Assembly (NCBI RefSeq): GCF_012932965.1
Contig: NZ_JABBXH010000008.1
Span: 39,234-103,233, forward strand
DNA: 64,000 bases
Direction: 5' to 3'
DNA from: Thalassotalea algicola
Lineage (GTDB): Bacteria > Pseudomonadota > Gammaproteobacteria > Enterobacterales > Alteromonadaceae
Below the pieces are notes generated by a model. It was not told the origin of the DNA. It worked only from the letters and a program-made list of their open reading frames with translations, and searched no databases. Numbering within the stretch: position 1 is the stretch's first letter; each line of letters starts with the position of its first letter. Made by a program: the position numbers and the translations under genes. Positions 17,285-25,844 of this stretch are shown here, piece after piece.

Positions 17285-18622
17285 ATGTCAGAAAGAAAAT
17301 ATTTTGGTACAGACGGTATTAGAGGTTTTGTTGGTAAGTCACCAATCACACCTGATTTTGTCATGAAACTTGGCTACTCTGCGGGTAAAGTACTTGCAGC
17401 TCAAGGTACTAAAAAAGTACTAATTGGTAAGGACACTCGAATATCTGGCTATATGCTCGAGTCTGCGCTTGAAGCAGGTTTTTCAGCCGCTGGTGTAGAT
17501 ATTGGCTTGCTTGGCCCTATGCCAACACCAGGTATCGCTTATTTAACTAAAACATTTCGAGCGGAAGCAGGTATTGTTATTAGTGCTTCACATAACCCTT
17601 ATTATGATAACGGCATTAAGTTCTTTTCTCAGTCTGGTGAAAAGTTGCCTGACGCTGTTGAATTAGCAATTGAAGCTGAAATAGATAAAGCCATGACTTG
17701 TGTTGAATCCGATAAGCTGGGTAAAGCAACACGAATCGACGATGCCGCTGGTCGTTATATTGAATTTTGTAAAAGTAACTTCCCAAGTCAGTATTCTTTG
17801 TCAGGGTTAAAGGTTGTTGTTGATTGTGCCAATGGCGCGACTTATCACATTGCGCCAAATGTATTTAAAGAACTTGGCGCTGAAGTGATCAATATTGCTA
17901 CTAGTCCAAATGGTACCAATATAAATGATGGCTGTGGTGCAACATCTATGGCACAAATCCAGGCAGCTGTAGTCGAGCATAAAGCAGACTTAGGTATCGC
18001 CTTAGATGGCGATGGTGATCGTCTAATGATGGTTGATCACACGGGAGAGGTTGTTGATGGTGACGAATTAGTTTATGTCATCGCTACAAGCGATTTAGCG
18101 GCAGGCACTATGCGTGGTGGCGTTGTAGGTACCTTAATGAGCAACATGGGACTGGAATTGGCGTTAGCCGATCTTGGTGTGCCTTTTGCGCGCAGTAAAG
18201 TAGGCGATCGCTATGTAATGGAAATGTTGTTGCAAAATGGTTGGCAGTTGGGGGCAGAAAACTCAGGACATATTATAAATTTAAATCACACCTCAACAGG
18301 TGATGGCATTATAGCGGCGTTAAACGTACTAACTGCTGTAACTCGAACAGGAAAGAACCTATTTGAATTGCGTAGCGGTATGACAAAACTGCCTCAAATT
18401 TTGGTGAATGTAAGGTTTGAAGGTGACAGCGACCCGCTTAATGCGCAAAGTGTTGTTGCTGCAGTGCACAGTGTAAACGAACGCTTAACGGGCAAAGGTA
18501 GAGTATTGCTTCGTAAATCAGGTACAGAGCCATTAATTCGCGTAATGGTTGAAGGTCCTGACAGAGAAGAAGTAACCGCTTTAGCAAACGAAATTGCAGA
18601 CGCAGTTAAGCAAGCCGTCTGA
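17285..18622 (+). CDS. glmM: Phosphoglucosamine mutase
   Basis: The 445-residue enzyme interconverts glucosamine-6-phosphate and glucosamine-1-phosphate for UDP-GlcNAc, hence for peptidoglycan and LPS. It begins with YFGTDGIRG, has the phosphoserine loop ISASHNP with Ser102, the metal-binding DGDGDR motif, the sugar-binding GAENSGH and the phosphate-binding [12 protein letters not shown]. The start lies two bases after the folP stop, so the two are translationally linked. Confidence 0.96.
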   Translation: MSERKYFGTDGIRGFVGKSPITPDFVMKLGYSAGKVLAAQGTKKVLIGKDTRISGYMLESALEAGFSAAGVDIGLLGPMPTPGIAYLTKTFRAEAGIVISASHNPYYDNGIKFFSQSGEKLPDAVELAIEAEIDKAMTCVESDKLGKATRIDDAAGRYIEFCKSNFPSQYSLSGLKVVVDCANGATYHIAPNVFKELGAEVINIATSPNGTNINDGCGATSMAQIQAAVVEHKADLGIALDGDGDRLMMVDHTGEVVDGDELVYVIATSDLAAGTMRGGVVGTLMSNMGLELALADLGVPFARSKVGDRYVMEMLLQNGWQLGAENSGHIINLNHTSTGDGIIAALNVLTAVTRTGKNLFELRSGMTKLPQILVNVRFEGDSDPLNAQSVVAAVHSVNERLTGKGRVLLRKSGTEPLIRVMVEGPDREEVTALANEIADAVKQAV

Positions 18623-18634
18623 TAGTTCGTTTTA

Positions 18635-18661
18635 TCGCCAAAAGAACAAGATATTTGGCGA
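18635..18661 (+). terminator. Weak hairpin between glmM and tpiA
   Basis: Inverted repeat TCGCCAAA-N11-TTTGGCGA without a clear T-run. It may be a weak terminator or an mRNA-stabilising hairpin at the end of the folP-glmM transcript. Confidence 0.35.
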
Positions 18662-18722
18662 AATACTTGTAACTTAGCGGCAGGTTAGTTAATATCTCGC
18701 CGCTCTAAATTGGGAACTCGAC

Positions 18723-19496
18723 ATGAAAAGACAAACAATTGTTGCAGCTAACTGGAAAATGAACGGTAGCTTCGGCCTTGTTACTGAAATGAGTCAAGGC
18801 TTAGCGGATTTGCAATTAGCAAATGACGTAAGCGTTGTAGTTTGCCCAAGTGCACCATTTTTAGCTGCGCTAACTGATGCTTTGGAACATGAGAAAGCAT
18901 CAGAGCACATCAGCGTAGGTGCGCAAAATGTTAGTGAGTTTGAACAAGGCGCGTATACTGGTGAAATATCTACAAGTATGCTTCAAGCCTGTAAAGTTCA
19001 ATATGTTATTTTAGGTCATTCTGAGCGCCGTTCTATTTTTAAAGAAACGAGCACTCAGGTGGCACACAAGGTAAAAACTGCACTAGATGCTGGTTTAGTG
19101 CCAATCTTATGTATTGGTGAAAGTGAAGCACAAAGAACTGCTGAACAAACTGAAACAGTACTTGCTGCGCAGTTACAACCTGTTATTGATGAAGTTGGTA
19201 TAGAACGTTTTAGCCATATAGTAATCGCTTATGAGCCTGTTTGGGCAATAGGTACTGGCAAAACAGCATCGCCTGATATGGCGCAAGCTACTCATCAGTT
19301 TATTAGAAAGTTTTTAGCTGATATCGATAAAGATATTGCTGCGAAAACGCCGGTTCTATACGGTGGTAGTGTAAATGCTAAAAACTGTGAAGCACTGTTT
19401 AGTCAAACCGACATTGACGGTGGTCTAATTGGTGGCGCAAGTTTAAAAGTCGACGAATTTAAAGTGATTTGTTCGGCGGCAAAAGGAAATAGTTAA
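18723..19496 (+). CDS. tpiA: Triosephosphate isomerase
   Basis: The 257-residue glycolytic enzyme interconverts dihydroxyacetone phosphate and glyceraldehyde-3-phosphate. It has the AANWKMNG start with the catalytic Lys, the electrophile His in LGHSERR, the catalytic Glu in IAYEPVWAIGTGKTA followed by the phosphate loop, and YGGSVNAKN. secG begins one base after its stop. The tpiA-secG-tRNA-Leu arrangement is common in this group. Confidence 0.97.
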   Translation: MKRQTIVAANWKMNGSFGLVTEMSQGLADLQLANDVSVVVCPSAPFLAALTDALEHEKASEHISVGAQNVSEFEQGAYTGEISTSMLQACKVQYVILGHSERRSIFKETSTQVAHKVKTALDAGLVPILCIGESEAQRTAEQTETVLAAQLQPVIDEVGIERFSHIVIAYEPVWAIGTGKTASPDMAQATHQFIRKFLADIDKDIAAKTPVLYGGSVNAKNCEALFSQTDIDGGLIGGASLKVDEFKVICSAAKGNS

Positions 19497-19497
19497 T

Positions 19498-19893
19498 ATG
19501 TTGTATGAAATTTTAATCGTAATTTATTTAATCGTTGCACTTTGTTTAATTGGTTTAGTGCTAATTCAACAAGGTAAAGGTGCCGATATGGGCGCATCAT
19601 TTGGTGCTGGTTCATCTGCTACCATTTTTGGTTCTGGTGGCTCGGGTAACTTTATGACTCGCGCAACGACTTGGTTAGCGATTGCCTTCTTTGCGATTAG
19701 TTTAGTTTTAGGTAACTTAACTGCACAACGCACTAAGCAAACAGACGAATGGAATGACTTAACTACTCCGGTAGAACAGCAAATTCCAGCAGACGCGGCA
19801 GCAAGTGCTGAGCCAAAATCTGAAAACGTTGATGTGCCTGTTTCAGATGTACCTACATCTGATGACAACAACGATAGTGACGTTCCTGACTAA
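19498..19893 (+). CDS. secG: Preprotein translocase subunit SecG
   Basis: This 131-residue inner-membrane protein has two hydrophobic helices (about 3-23 and 53-72) joined by the Gly-rich loop QQGKGADMGASFGAGSSATIFGSGGSGNF (conserved SecG loop), and an acidic C-terminal tail. SecG assists SecYEG-mediated protein export. It is followed by tRNA-Leu, as in E. coli where secG precedes leuU. Confidence 0.93.
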   Translation: MLYEILIVIYLIVALCLIGLVLIQQGKGADMGASFGAGSSATIFGSGGSGNFMTRATTWLAIAFFAISLVLGNLTAQRTKQTDEWNDLTTPVEQQIPADAAASAEPKSENVDVPVSDVPTSDDNNDSDVPD

Positions 19894-19913
19894 TAGTCGT
19901 CAATACTAAATTC

Positions 19914-19998
19914 GCGGATGTGGTGGAATTGGTAGACACGTATTCTTGAGGGGGATATGCTTTAGGGCGTGAGGGTTCAAGTCCCTCCATCCGCACCA
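19914..19998 (+). tRNA. leuU: tRNA-Leu(GAG)
   Basis: An 85-base class II tRNA with acceptor stem GCGGATG/CATCCGC and encoded CCA. The anticodon stem TATTC/GGATA holds the loop TTGAGGG, giving anticodon GAG. The long variable arm and T-loop GGTTCAAGTCC are present. The G-A-G leucine tRNA behind secG corresponds to leuU. Confidence 0.95.
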
Positions 19999-20022
19999 AC
20001 ACAAGGTTCATTAAGAACCAAT

Positions 20023-20066
20023 AAAAACCGGAAAACCTAATATAAACAAGGTTCTCCGGTTTTTTT
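20023..20066. terminator. Intrinsic terminator after tRNA-Leu, probably bidirectional
   Basis: A 10-bp stem AAAAACCGGA/TCCGGTTTTT with an inner AACCT/AGGTT stem and a T-run. The A-run on the other side lets it serve the convergent minus-strand gene ending at 20081. Confidence 0.85.
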
Positions 20067-20080
20067 ATGTCTGTTAATCG

Positions 20081-21967
20081 TCAAATATACTGCTTTTCAT
20101 CAGTTGTTGTTTGAACTTTTGGTGTTTGAGGTTCATGATTGAAGCGCTTCACTATAGGGGTAATAAGGTAGTTAAAAATCTTCATTCTTATACTTCCTGC
20201 GACGATTCCACAGTAAAGAGCATTGGTTAATGGATCGTCACTAAAAGATAATGTTGGTGCCAGAGGTAAACTGTAACCTCTTAACGTTACTGTCATTATG
20301 TAAAGGAATAGTGATGACAAAAATACGTCGATAAGTATTTTTTTCTTACTAACGACTTCTTGATGCTCGCGATCCGTACCAGCAATAATTAACGCGACAA
20401 ATAATGCAACTAAAATCGCAACAAAAAGATAAAGAGGTGGGGAAACAACAATTTCATGTTTACCGGAAGATTGCCTTAAATCATCGCCCAACCCAGAGAT
20501 ATTGACATTATATTTACCGATAAATAACGGGTGAAATTCGTAAGGTAAGCTGATATTCGTAATTTTTTTTGAAGTGGATAGCAAAGATGTTAGGCCCCTT
20601 CGAATTTCTCCGTTTGGAATCCAATCCGGTGGAGTATAATTAAATTTAACGACAATTTCTTCTTCACTTTGAGTATCAAATAATATCTTTTGAGGAGCTC
20701 CAAGCCACATTGTATTTCGATTGCCTTGCAGTTTAATGTTAACTAACGGTGGCAGCTCTTTATCGATAGTCGACAACGAAAAATTCGTACCTAGCTTTCT
20801 AATTTCCGCTTTATGTAGGAAGTGAGTTTTAATATCCCCATTATCTTTATCAAACTCTATTTCATTGCCAATTAGCTCAGACCTAAAGGGCTCTTTAAGT
20901 CTAGTGTTAATTGTGCATCGCCATTTATTCACTTCACTTGTTTCGTTAGCGCATGCGTTAGGGGTGTTGTTAGTTGCATATTCAATGGCTTTGTAAATAG
21001 CTTCAAAGGCGAGAAATGAAGAAGCGGAACGCTCATGTAATTTATCTTTTCCTATAGAAAGAAATGAGCTCTTTATCGGTGAGTTGTAGAGTTCTAAAGT
21101 AGGGGTTAATGCTACCAATGATCCTCTATGATTAAATAGCTTAGTATCAGCAGCTTCTGCCTTTACGACAAACTTTGGCGAGATATTATGGTCGCTTATT
21201 TGGGCATGTTTAACGGTTCTAATGAGGTCTTCTACAGTGGTTGGGTTGATTAATACAAAAATCGTATTGTATTTAATGTTGCGTTTATATTTATCAAAAG
21301 GTTGTAATTCTGCTACGTCGATGTAATCAATTTGGTGTTTATTATCTATATAGTTTTTTACCAGTTCGGCTGAAGGTAGTGAGTATTGGTTATCACTTTT
21401 ATAGATGATCAGTGAATGTTCACCTACCGAATTATCTATATCTGGCCTCCACGTTTTTAATAGCTCGGCAACTCTGTATGTGTCATTTGGCACTGAACGG
21501 TAAAAAAAGCTTTCTCCTTTTGGGTTTAACACTGGTCCCGTAGCAAACGACGTAATGGTAGGAATTGTTAGTTTGTTGTCAAGCATAGACATTGCACAAC
21601 CAGAAGTTATCGGTCCAAATATCGCGATAACATTGTCAAATTCAGCGCCCCCTTTATTTTCACAGATAATGTCTTGATGAATGTCTTCATAATATTCTAC
21701 AAATTGAAATTCGTTATTTTGCAGGTTGAATTTCTTACTGCCAATTTTATCATCGACAAAGTAATTGGCAGCTGAACTTATTGTTTGCCATTGTTTTTCA
21801 CTTGCTTTGTGTGACTTCTCTTTATGTACGACAACTATCTTAAATGTATTTTTAATTTTGTTGGGCTTTATCGACTCTGTAACCATACCACTAGTAATTT
21901 CAAGTACAGATGGAATGAAAATAATTACGGTTGATAACAATAGAATTAGGTAGGCGAATTTTTTCAT
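20081..21967 (-). CDS. Periplasmic-binding-protein-like receptor with C-terminal membrane helices
   Basis: The 628-residue protein has an N-terminal hydrophobic segment (about 4-24), a domain resembling type I periplasmic binding proteins of the branched-chain amino-acid class (about 45-370, with IFGPITSGCAMSML, TIPTITSFATG and SASSFLAFEAIYKAIEYA), a beta-rich middle domain (about 390-505), and three C-terminal membrane helices (about 512-531, 545-562 and 575-595). A binding protein tethered at both ends is not a normal ABC component, and no permease or ATPase is near. The ATG at 21967 is chosen because AAGGA is eight bases upstream. It diverges from a four-gene set of unknown function, so it may be its sensor. 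Function is unknown. Confidence 0.6.
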   Translation of the reverse strand: MKKFAYLILLLSTVIIFIPSVLEITSGMVTESIKPNKIKNTFKIVVVHKEKSHKASEKQWQTISSAANYFVDDKIGSKKFNLQNNEFQFVEYYEDIHQDIICENKGGAEFDNVIAIFGPITSGCAMSMLDNKLTIPTITSFATGPVLNPKGESFFYRSVPNDTYRVAELLKTWRPDIDNSVGEHSLIIYKSDNQYSLPSAELVKNYIDNKHQIDYIDVAELQPFDKYKRNIKYNTIFVLINPTTVEDLIRTVKHAQISDHNISPKFVVKAEAADTKLFNHRGSLVALTPTLELYNSPIKSSFLSIGKDKLHERSASSFLAFEAIYKAIEYATNNTPNACANETSEVNKWRCTINTRLKEPFRSELIGNEIEFDKDNGDIKTHFLHKAEIRKLGTNFSLSTIDKELPPLVNIKLQGNRNTMWLGAPQKILFDTQSEEEIVVKFNYTPPDWIPNGEIRRGLTSLLSTSKKITNISLPYEFHPLFIGKYNVNISGLGDDLRQSSGKHEIVVSPPLYLFVAILVALFVALIIAGTDREHQEVVSKKKILIDVFLSSLFLYIMTVTLRGYSLPLAPTLSFSDDPLTNALYCGIVAGSIRMKIFNYLITPIVKRFNHEPQTPKVQTTTDEKQYI

Positions 21968-21970
21968 GTG

Positions 21971-21986
21971 ACACATCCTTATGTGT
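21971..21986 (-). promoter_or_regulatory. Hairpin presenting the Shine-Dalgarno sequence in its loop
   Basis: On the minus-strand mRNA the sequence ACACAU-AAGG-AUGUGU forms a perfect 6-bp stem whose four-base loop is the AAGG of the ribosome-binding site for the gene starting at 21967. This is a possible site of translational control. Confidence 0.4.
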
Positions 21987-22297
21987 AAAGTACTACATAC
22001 AGCAATATTTGTTGGTTTGGGAAATACAGCTAACTCTTAAATATAGAAGGTGATTGGTTAAAAAACAAACAATCAAGAAAAAGGGGGAGACAGTAAAATT
22101 CAATGTTCGCAAATTCTTAACTTATTGGAAAATTTTCTACTCATAGTCAATACTCACAAACAACGATGGAGTTACCTTGCAATAACATGGATGTGTTTAC
22201 CTGTAGTCATGTCACGCTAGCTCGTAATGGGCACCTCTTCAATTCCATTTAATCATGTAGCTTAATGCTGCTGGGTATATTTCATATAGGTGAACTT
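21987..22297. other. Divergent intergenic region of the accessory module
   Basis: About 310 bases between two divergent genes. I see no tRNA-like structure or second gene. It must hold promoters for both directions, but no strong sigma-70 match stands out. An A/G-rich run, AAAAAGGGGGAGACAG, begins at 22077. Confidence 0.4.
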
Positions 22298-22828
22298 ATG
22301 AGCCAGACTAAAATTGAAGATCTTGTAGGTGCTTTATTAACTGCACCAGCTAAAGCAGTAATTTATGCCAATAGAGAGCAAGCCGTAATCTGGAAAGATT
22401 ATTTGGCATTTGTTGCAGGCCTAACGTCGAGAGCTAAAGCTGCAGAGAAAGTACACATAATCGAACGGTATATTGAAATGGCGCCGAAATGGAAAGTTGC
22501 TGCTGAGTTGGAAGTTGGAATGACATCGCGTGTTGCTTCGGTCACTAAAAAGTCTTTAGGCGCATCAATAGGAATCGGCGTTGGATTACTTCAGTCAGCT
22601 GGACAGTTTGCATCTGAAACATCTACCAGCTCTGAAAGCGTAATGAAAATAAAAGCTAAGTATGCCTTGTCGAATGATACAGAAACGTCACTGAAAGAAT
22701 ATATGTCTTCTATGGGAATCGAACTAGCTAATGAAAGTGACCTTACCAAAGCGAGCCAGCATTTATCGGCAATTATCCCTAAGGAGCTTCAGACCCCAAA
22801 CATTTCGCCTCAAGAGGGACAGCAATAG
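22298..22828 (+). CDS. Uncharacterised protein, possibly DUF2589-like
   Basis: The 176-residue protein begins MSQTKIEDLVGALLTAPAKAV, reminiscent of the opening helix of DUF2589 proteins, followed by a helical region to about residue 75 and alternating strand-like segments such as KWKVAAELEVGMTSRVASV. A Gly-rich helix (SLGASIGIGVGLLQSAGQF) follows. There is no signal peptide. An AGGTGA ribosome site precedes the chosen ATG; an upstream TTG-like extension is not needed. It is first of four co-directional small genes. The DUF2589 link is tentative and the function is unknown. Confidence 0.55.
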   Translation: MSQTKIEDLVGALLTAPAKAVIYANREQAVIWKDYLAFVAGLTSRAKAAEKVHIIERYIEMAPKWKVAAELEVGMTSRVASVTKKSLGASIGIGVGLLQSAGQFASETSTSSESVMKIKAKYALSNDTETSLKEYMSSMGIELANESDLTKASQHLSAIIPKELQTPNISPQEGQQ

Positions 22829-22912
22829 CGAAAGTCAAAGCTAAGTTTCCCATTTGTATCATTAACTACATGAGTGCTTGTATTTTTTTCATCAAACTTA
22901 AGGAGCAAATTG

Positions 22913-23353
22913 ATGGCAGAAAGAGAAGGTGAAAATAGCGAAACATTAAGTGCTTTTTTACTTGCGTTACAAAAATCTATTTCACGTGTCAGTAGAGACT
23001 CTGCCCTTAAAGAAGGCGAGTCTGGTCGGGCAAATGCACTTATAACAGGCGACATAAATTTTGCGTTTTCCATGAAATGTGATTTGGAAACAGATGGTGT
23101 AATTCGACTGAATAGAGAAGGCGCTATCGCGTTAAATATGGATGGAGTTGTAACGGCAGATATTGATCTTGTTGACTTAGATGAACAAGAAGTTACAGAA
23201 AATACTGTGAAAAATGTCGGTGGGGAATCACAAAGCACTGAAGAAAAAGATACCTCACAACAGTCTAAAGATGTTGTTGCTAAAAGAAGCCAAGTTAAAC
23301 ACAAAAATTTAGACCTTCGAAGACGCAATACAAAAGCTAAAACTAAAGGTTAA
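22913..23353 (+). CDS. Uncharacterised protein of the accessory module
   Basis: The 146-residue protein has an N-terminal amphipathic helix (SETLSAFLLALQKSISRVSRD), a strand-rich middle with paired segments (INFAFSMKCDLETDG and GAIALNMDGVVTADIDLVDL), and a highly charged, probably disordered C-terminal tail ending in Arg/Lys-rich sequence. The start at 22913 is set by AAGGAG at 22900-22905. The helix-then-strands layout resembles both neighbours, hinting that the three small proteins are related or assemble together. I recognise no family. Confidence 0.6.
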   Translation: MAEREGENSETLSAFLLALQKSISRVSRDSALKEGESGRANALITGDINFAFSMKCDLETDGVIRLNREGAIALNMDGVVTADIDLVDLDEQEVTENTVKNVGGESQSTEEKDTSQQSKDVVAKRSQVKHKNLDLRRRNTKAKTKG

Positions 23354-23357
23354 CCGC

Positions 23358-23597
23358 ATGACGATTAAAAAAGCACAATTACCAGGTCGTTCTCCTGAAC
23401 GAGTTTTTATGGCGACCATTGAAAACATTCATGAAGCAGCAGTCAATACTGAATTTAAAGGTGTTGTAGATGTTGGTGTAAATTTTAACGCCGTAGAAAT
23501 GAGTGAAAGTGGCAAGCTTGTCAGTTGGTTCAAAGGGTCAAAAAAACAAACTTCTACGGTGCAAATTAAATTGGCTACCCGTGTCCATATCGAATAA
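23358..23597 (+). CDS. Small uncharacterised protein of the accessory module
   Basis: A 79-residue protein starting four bases after the previous gene's stop. It has an N-terminal basic stretch (KKAQLPGRSPER), a short helix (VFMATIENIHEAAVN), and strand-like segments FKGVVDVGVNFNAVEM and STVQIKLATRVHIE. It repeats on a smaller scale the helix-plus-strands plan of the two upstream proteins. No signal peptide and no recognised family. Tight spacing and co-direction place it in the same operon. Confidence 0.55.
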   Translation: MTIKKAQLPGRSPERVFMATIENIHEAAVNTEFKGVVDVGVNFNAVEMSESGKLVSWFKGSKKQTSTVQIKLATRVHIE

Positions 23598-23611
23598 TTA
23601 TTGGAAATATC

Positions 23612-24016
23612 ATGAAATTAGTAATGTTAGAGCGGTTTGCTTATACACCTAATGGTGTATTTGGAAAAATTAAAATGCCAGAGTTTGAATGTTTTACAGT
23701 TGAACGCCCTTGGTTAGATAATAAACCGCGGGAATCATGTATTCCAGAAGGTGAATATGCCATGAAGTTAGGGCGATATAACAGAGGAGGATATCCTGCT
23801 TATGAAATACTTAATGTTCCCAATCGAACATTAATAAAAGTTCATGTTGGCAATACAATAGATGACGTCGTTGGTTGCGTGGCGCTTGGCAAAGCACTTG
23901 GGTATTTGGAAAGAAAATGGGCGGTAACTAGCAGTAAAAAAGCTTTTAAAGAGTTTATGCAAACGATGGCTGGCGAAAAAGAATGTAAAATTAAAATTTA
24001 TCAATACCTTCCATAA
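23612..24016 (+). CDS. DUF5675 family protein
   Basis: The 134-residue protein resembles DUF5675, with FTVERPWLDNKP, SCIPEGEYAM, AYEILNVPNRT and the motif VHVGNTIDDVVGCVALG. The His78-x-GN-x3-D-x3-GC89 pattern recalls the His/Gly-Cys active site of L,D-transpeptidase-like folds, so a cysteine-based hydrolase or transpeptidase acting on peptidoglycan or peptides is conceivable; this is inference. DUF5675 genes often occur in phage-like or mobile contexts. It closes the four-gene set, with no clear terminator after it. Confidence 0.65.
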   Translation: MKLVMLERFAYTPNGVFGKIKMPEFECFTVERPWLDNKPRESCIPEGEYAMKLGRYNRGGYPAYEILNVPNRTLIKVHVGNTIDDVVGCVALGKALGYLERKWAVTSSKKAFKEFMQTMAGEKECKIKIYQYLP

Positions 24017-24233
24017 CAACATCATAGTTTACTTTATAACTGAAGTTATCCGGCGGTTTATTTTAATAGCCATTACAAACAATTCCTCAGTCTGAATATG
24101 CTTTTAATTAATTTCGTTTTACATATCCGCTTAATATATTAATAATATGTTAACAAAAGCCATTCTGGAACGGATTGGGCTGAAATTATCGCATGTGAAA
24201 ACAGGCGGCATTACAAAAATAAAAGGAAGAATA

Positions 24234-25178
24234 ATGGAAGTATTTTTAAGCTATATTTTTACCATTGAGTTTGCACTACTGATATTGGTGATAGCGACTT
24301 TGAAAGGCGGCATTAAGTTTGTGCCGCAAAATAGAGCATATGTGATAGAGCGTTTTGGTAAATATAGTCGTACCTTAGAATCAGGGTTAAATTTCTTAGT
24401 GCCGTTTATCGAACAGATAGGTGCAGATCGCTCTTTAAAAGAACAAGCGGTTGATGTACCTAGTCAAAGTGCGATAACTAAAGACAATATTACCTTAACT
24501 GTTGATGGTGTTTTGTATTTTAGAGTTTTAGATCCAATGAAGGCCACCTATGGCGTTGATGATTATAACTTTGCCGTTACCCAACTTGCTCAAACCACCA
24601 TGCGTTCTGAAATTGGTAAGATGGAGTTAGATAAAACCTTTGAAGAACGTGATGCCATTAATGCTGCTATCGTTTCAGCAATTAACGAAGCTGCTCAAAC
24701 TTGGGGCGTCCAGGTTCTTCGTTATGAAATTAAGGATATTATGCCACCACACTCAGTGATGAATGCGATGGAGCAGCAAATGAAAGCTGAGCGCGAAAAA
24801 CGTGCGACTATTCTAGAGTCTGAAGGTTTAAAGCAATCTGAAATTAATCGTGCTGAAGGTGAGAAACAAGCGAAAATATTAGCGGCAGAGGCTGAGAAAC
24901 AAGAGCAAGTACTAAACGCGGAAGGTGAAGCGTCGGCAATTATTAAAGTTGCTGAAGCACAAGCACAAGCGATTGAAAAAATTGGTGAAAAAGCATCAAC
25001 GGCTGAAGGTCAAAAGGCAATCGAATTAGACTTAGCCACTAAAGCGATAGGCGCAAAAGAAGCAATTGCTAAAGATTCTACCGTGGTATTGCTACCTGAT
25101 GGCGCTACAGAAGCGGGATCATTGGTTGCACAAGCGACCAGTATTTTAAACGTAATGAACAGCGCAAAAGGAAGTTAA
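24234..25178 (+). CDS. qmcA: SPFH/band 7 paraslipin QmcA
   Basis: The 314-residue protein has one N-terminal membrane helix (about 4-22), the SPFH domain (VPQNRAYVIERFGKYSRTLESGLNFLVPF onward, given in part) and a long Ala/Glu-rich coiled coil (about 190-260). QmcA forms large cage-like membrane microdomain assemblies with FtsH-HflKC relatives. An upstream ORF extension is rejected because AAGGAAG at 24223-24229 correctly spaces the ATG at 24234. It is followed after three bases by an NfeD-like gene, the normal pair. Confidence 0.9.
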   Translation: MEVFLSYIFTIEFALLILVIATLKGGIKFVPQNRAYVIERFGKYSRTLESGLNFLVPFIEQIGADRSLKEQAVDVPSQSAITKDNITLTVDGVLYFRVLDPMKATYGVDDYNFAVTQLAQTTMRSEIGKMELDKTFEERDAINAAIVSAINEAAQTWGVQVLRYEIKDIMPPHSVMNAMEQQMKAEREKRATILESEGLKQSEINRAEGEKQAKILAAEAEKQEQVLNAEGEASAIIKVAEAQAQAIEKIGEKASTAEGQKAIELDLATKAIGAKEAIAKDSTVVLLPDGATEAGSLVAQATSILNVMNSAKGS

Positions 25179-25181
25179 ATT

Positions 25182-25634
25182 GTGGACTGGATAATTGAAA
25201 ACCCAGGTCAAAGCTTAGTTACTATAGGCATAGTGCTGTTGATTGTCGAAATGCTATTATTAGGTTTTTCGACGTTTATTCTTACCTTTGTTGGCTTATC
25301 GACTATTGTAACAGGGATAGCAATTGCTATCGGTTTGTTACCTAGTGATTTACTGACCATTCTAGTCAGCAATGCCGTATTAGCGTCTGTTTTTGCCATA
25401 CTCCTGTGGAAGCCATTGAAACAATTTCAAAATCGGCAAGATACTCATGCAGTAAAGAATGACTTAATTGGTTTAGAGTTTGTCCTTCCGGATTCAATAG
25501 GTCCATCGACTTCATGTAAGCACCGCTTATCAGGTGTCGAATGGCAAGTGAAAAGCGCCACAGAAATATCTGCTGAAACTTCCGTAACGATTGTTAAAAC
25601 AGATGTAGGTGTGCTGTGGGTTGAAGCAGCTTAA
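25182..25634 (+). CDS. ybbJ: NfeD-like membrane protein (YbbJ type)
   Basis: The 150-residue protein has two to three membrane helices (about 10-35, 38-58 and 62-78) and a C-terminal OB-fold (about 90-150) ending in TDVGVLWVEA, typical of NfeD1b proteins. These are partners of SPFH proteins such as QmcA. It begins with GTG after an AAAGGAAG site and ends before a terminator. Confidence 0.87.
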   Translation: MDWIIENPGQSLVTIGIVLLIVEMLLLGFSTFILTFVGLSTIVTGIAIAIGLLPSDLLTILVSNAVLASVFAILLWKPLKQFQNRQDTHAVKNDLIGLEFVLPDSIGPSTSCKHRLSGVEWQVKSATEISAETSVTIVKTDVGVLWVEAA

Positions 25635-25656
25635 CTAATAATAGCTATAGCATGAG

Positions 25657-25680
25657 AAAAGGCCCAATTAGGGCCTTTTT
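25657..25680 (+). terminator. Intrinsic terminator after the qmcA-ybbJ operon
   Basis: AAAAGGCCC-AATTA-GGGCCTTTT hairpin followed by more T residues. Confidence 0.9.
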
Positions 25681-25844
25681 TATTTCCCTAGTAAATGTAA
25701 AGCGTTATTCAGATCATTACGTTTTTTTACAACAATTTACTTATCATTTTTAATCAGGTGAATTATATTGAGGCCGTTCATTAACGGTTCATTAACCATT
25801 TGTTAGTCTAATATTAATTCTAAACTAAGCGTTTTATATTGTTC

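Noticed and set aside
24017..24233. Possible second attachment site for a tRNA-Leu island
   Set aside because: No copy of the tRNA 3' end was found here, and no integrase gene is present, so an integrative element is not supported.
24147..24233. N-terminal extension of QmcA
   Set aside because: The extra 29 residues are not part of the family, and a strong ribosome site precedes the ATG at 24234.
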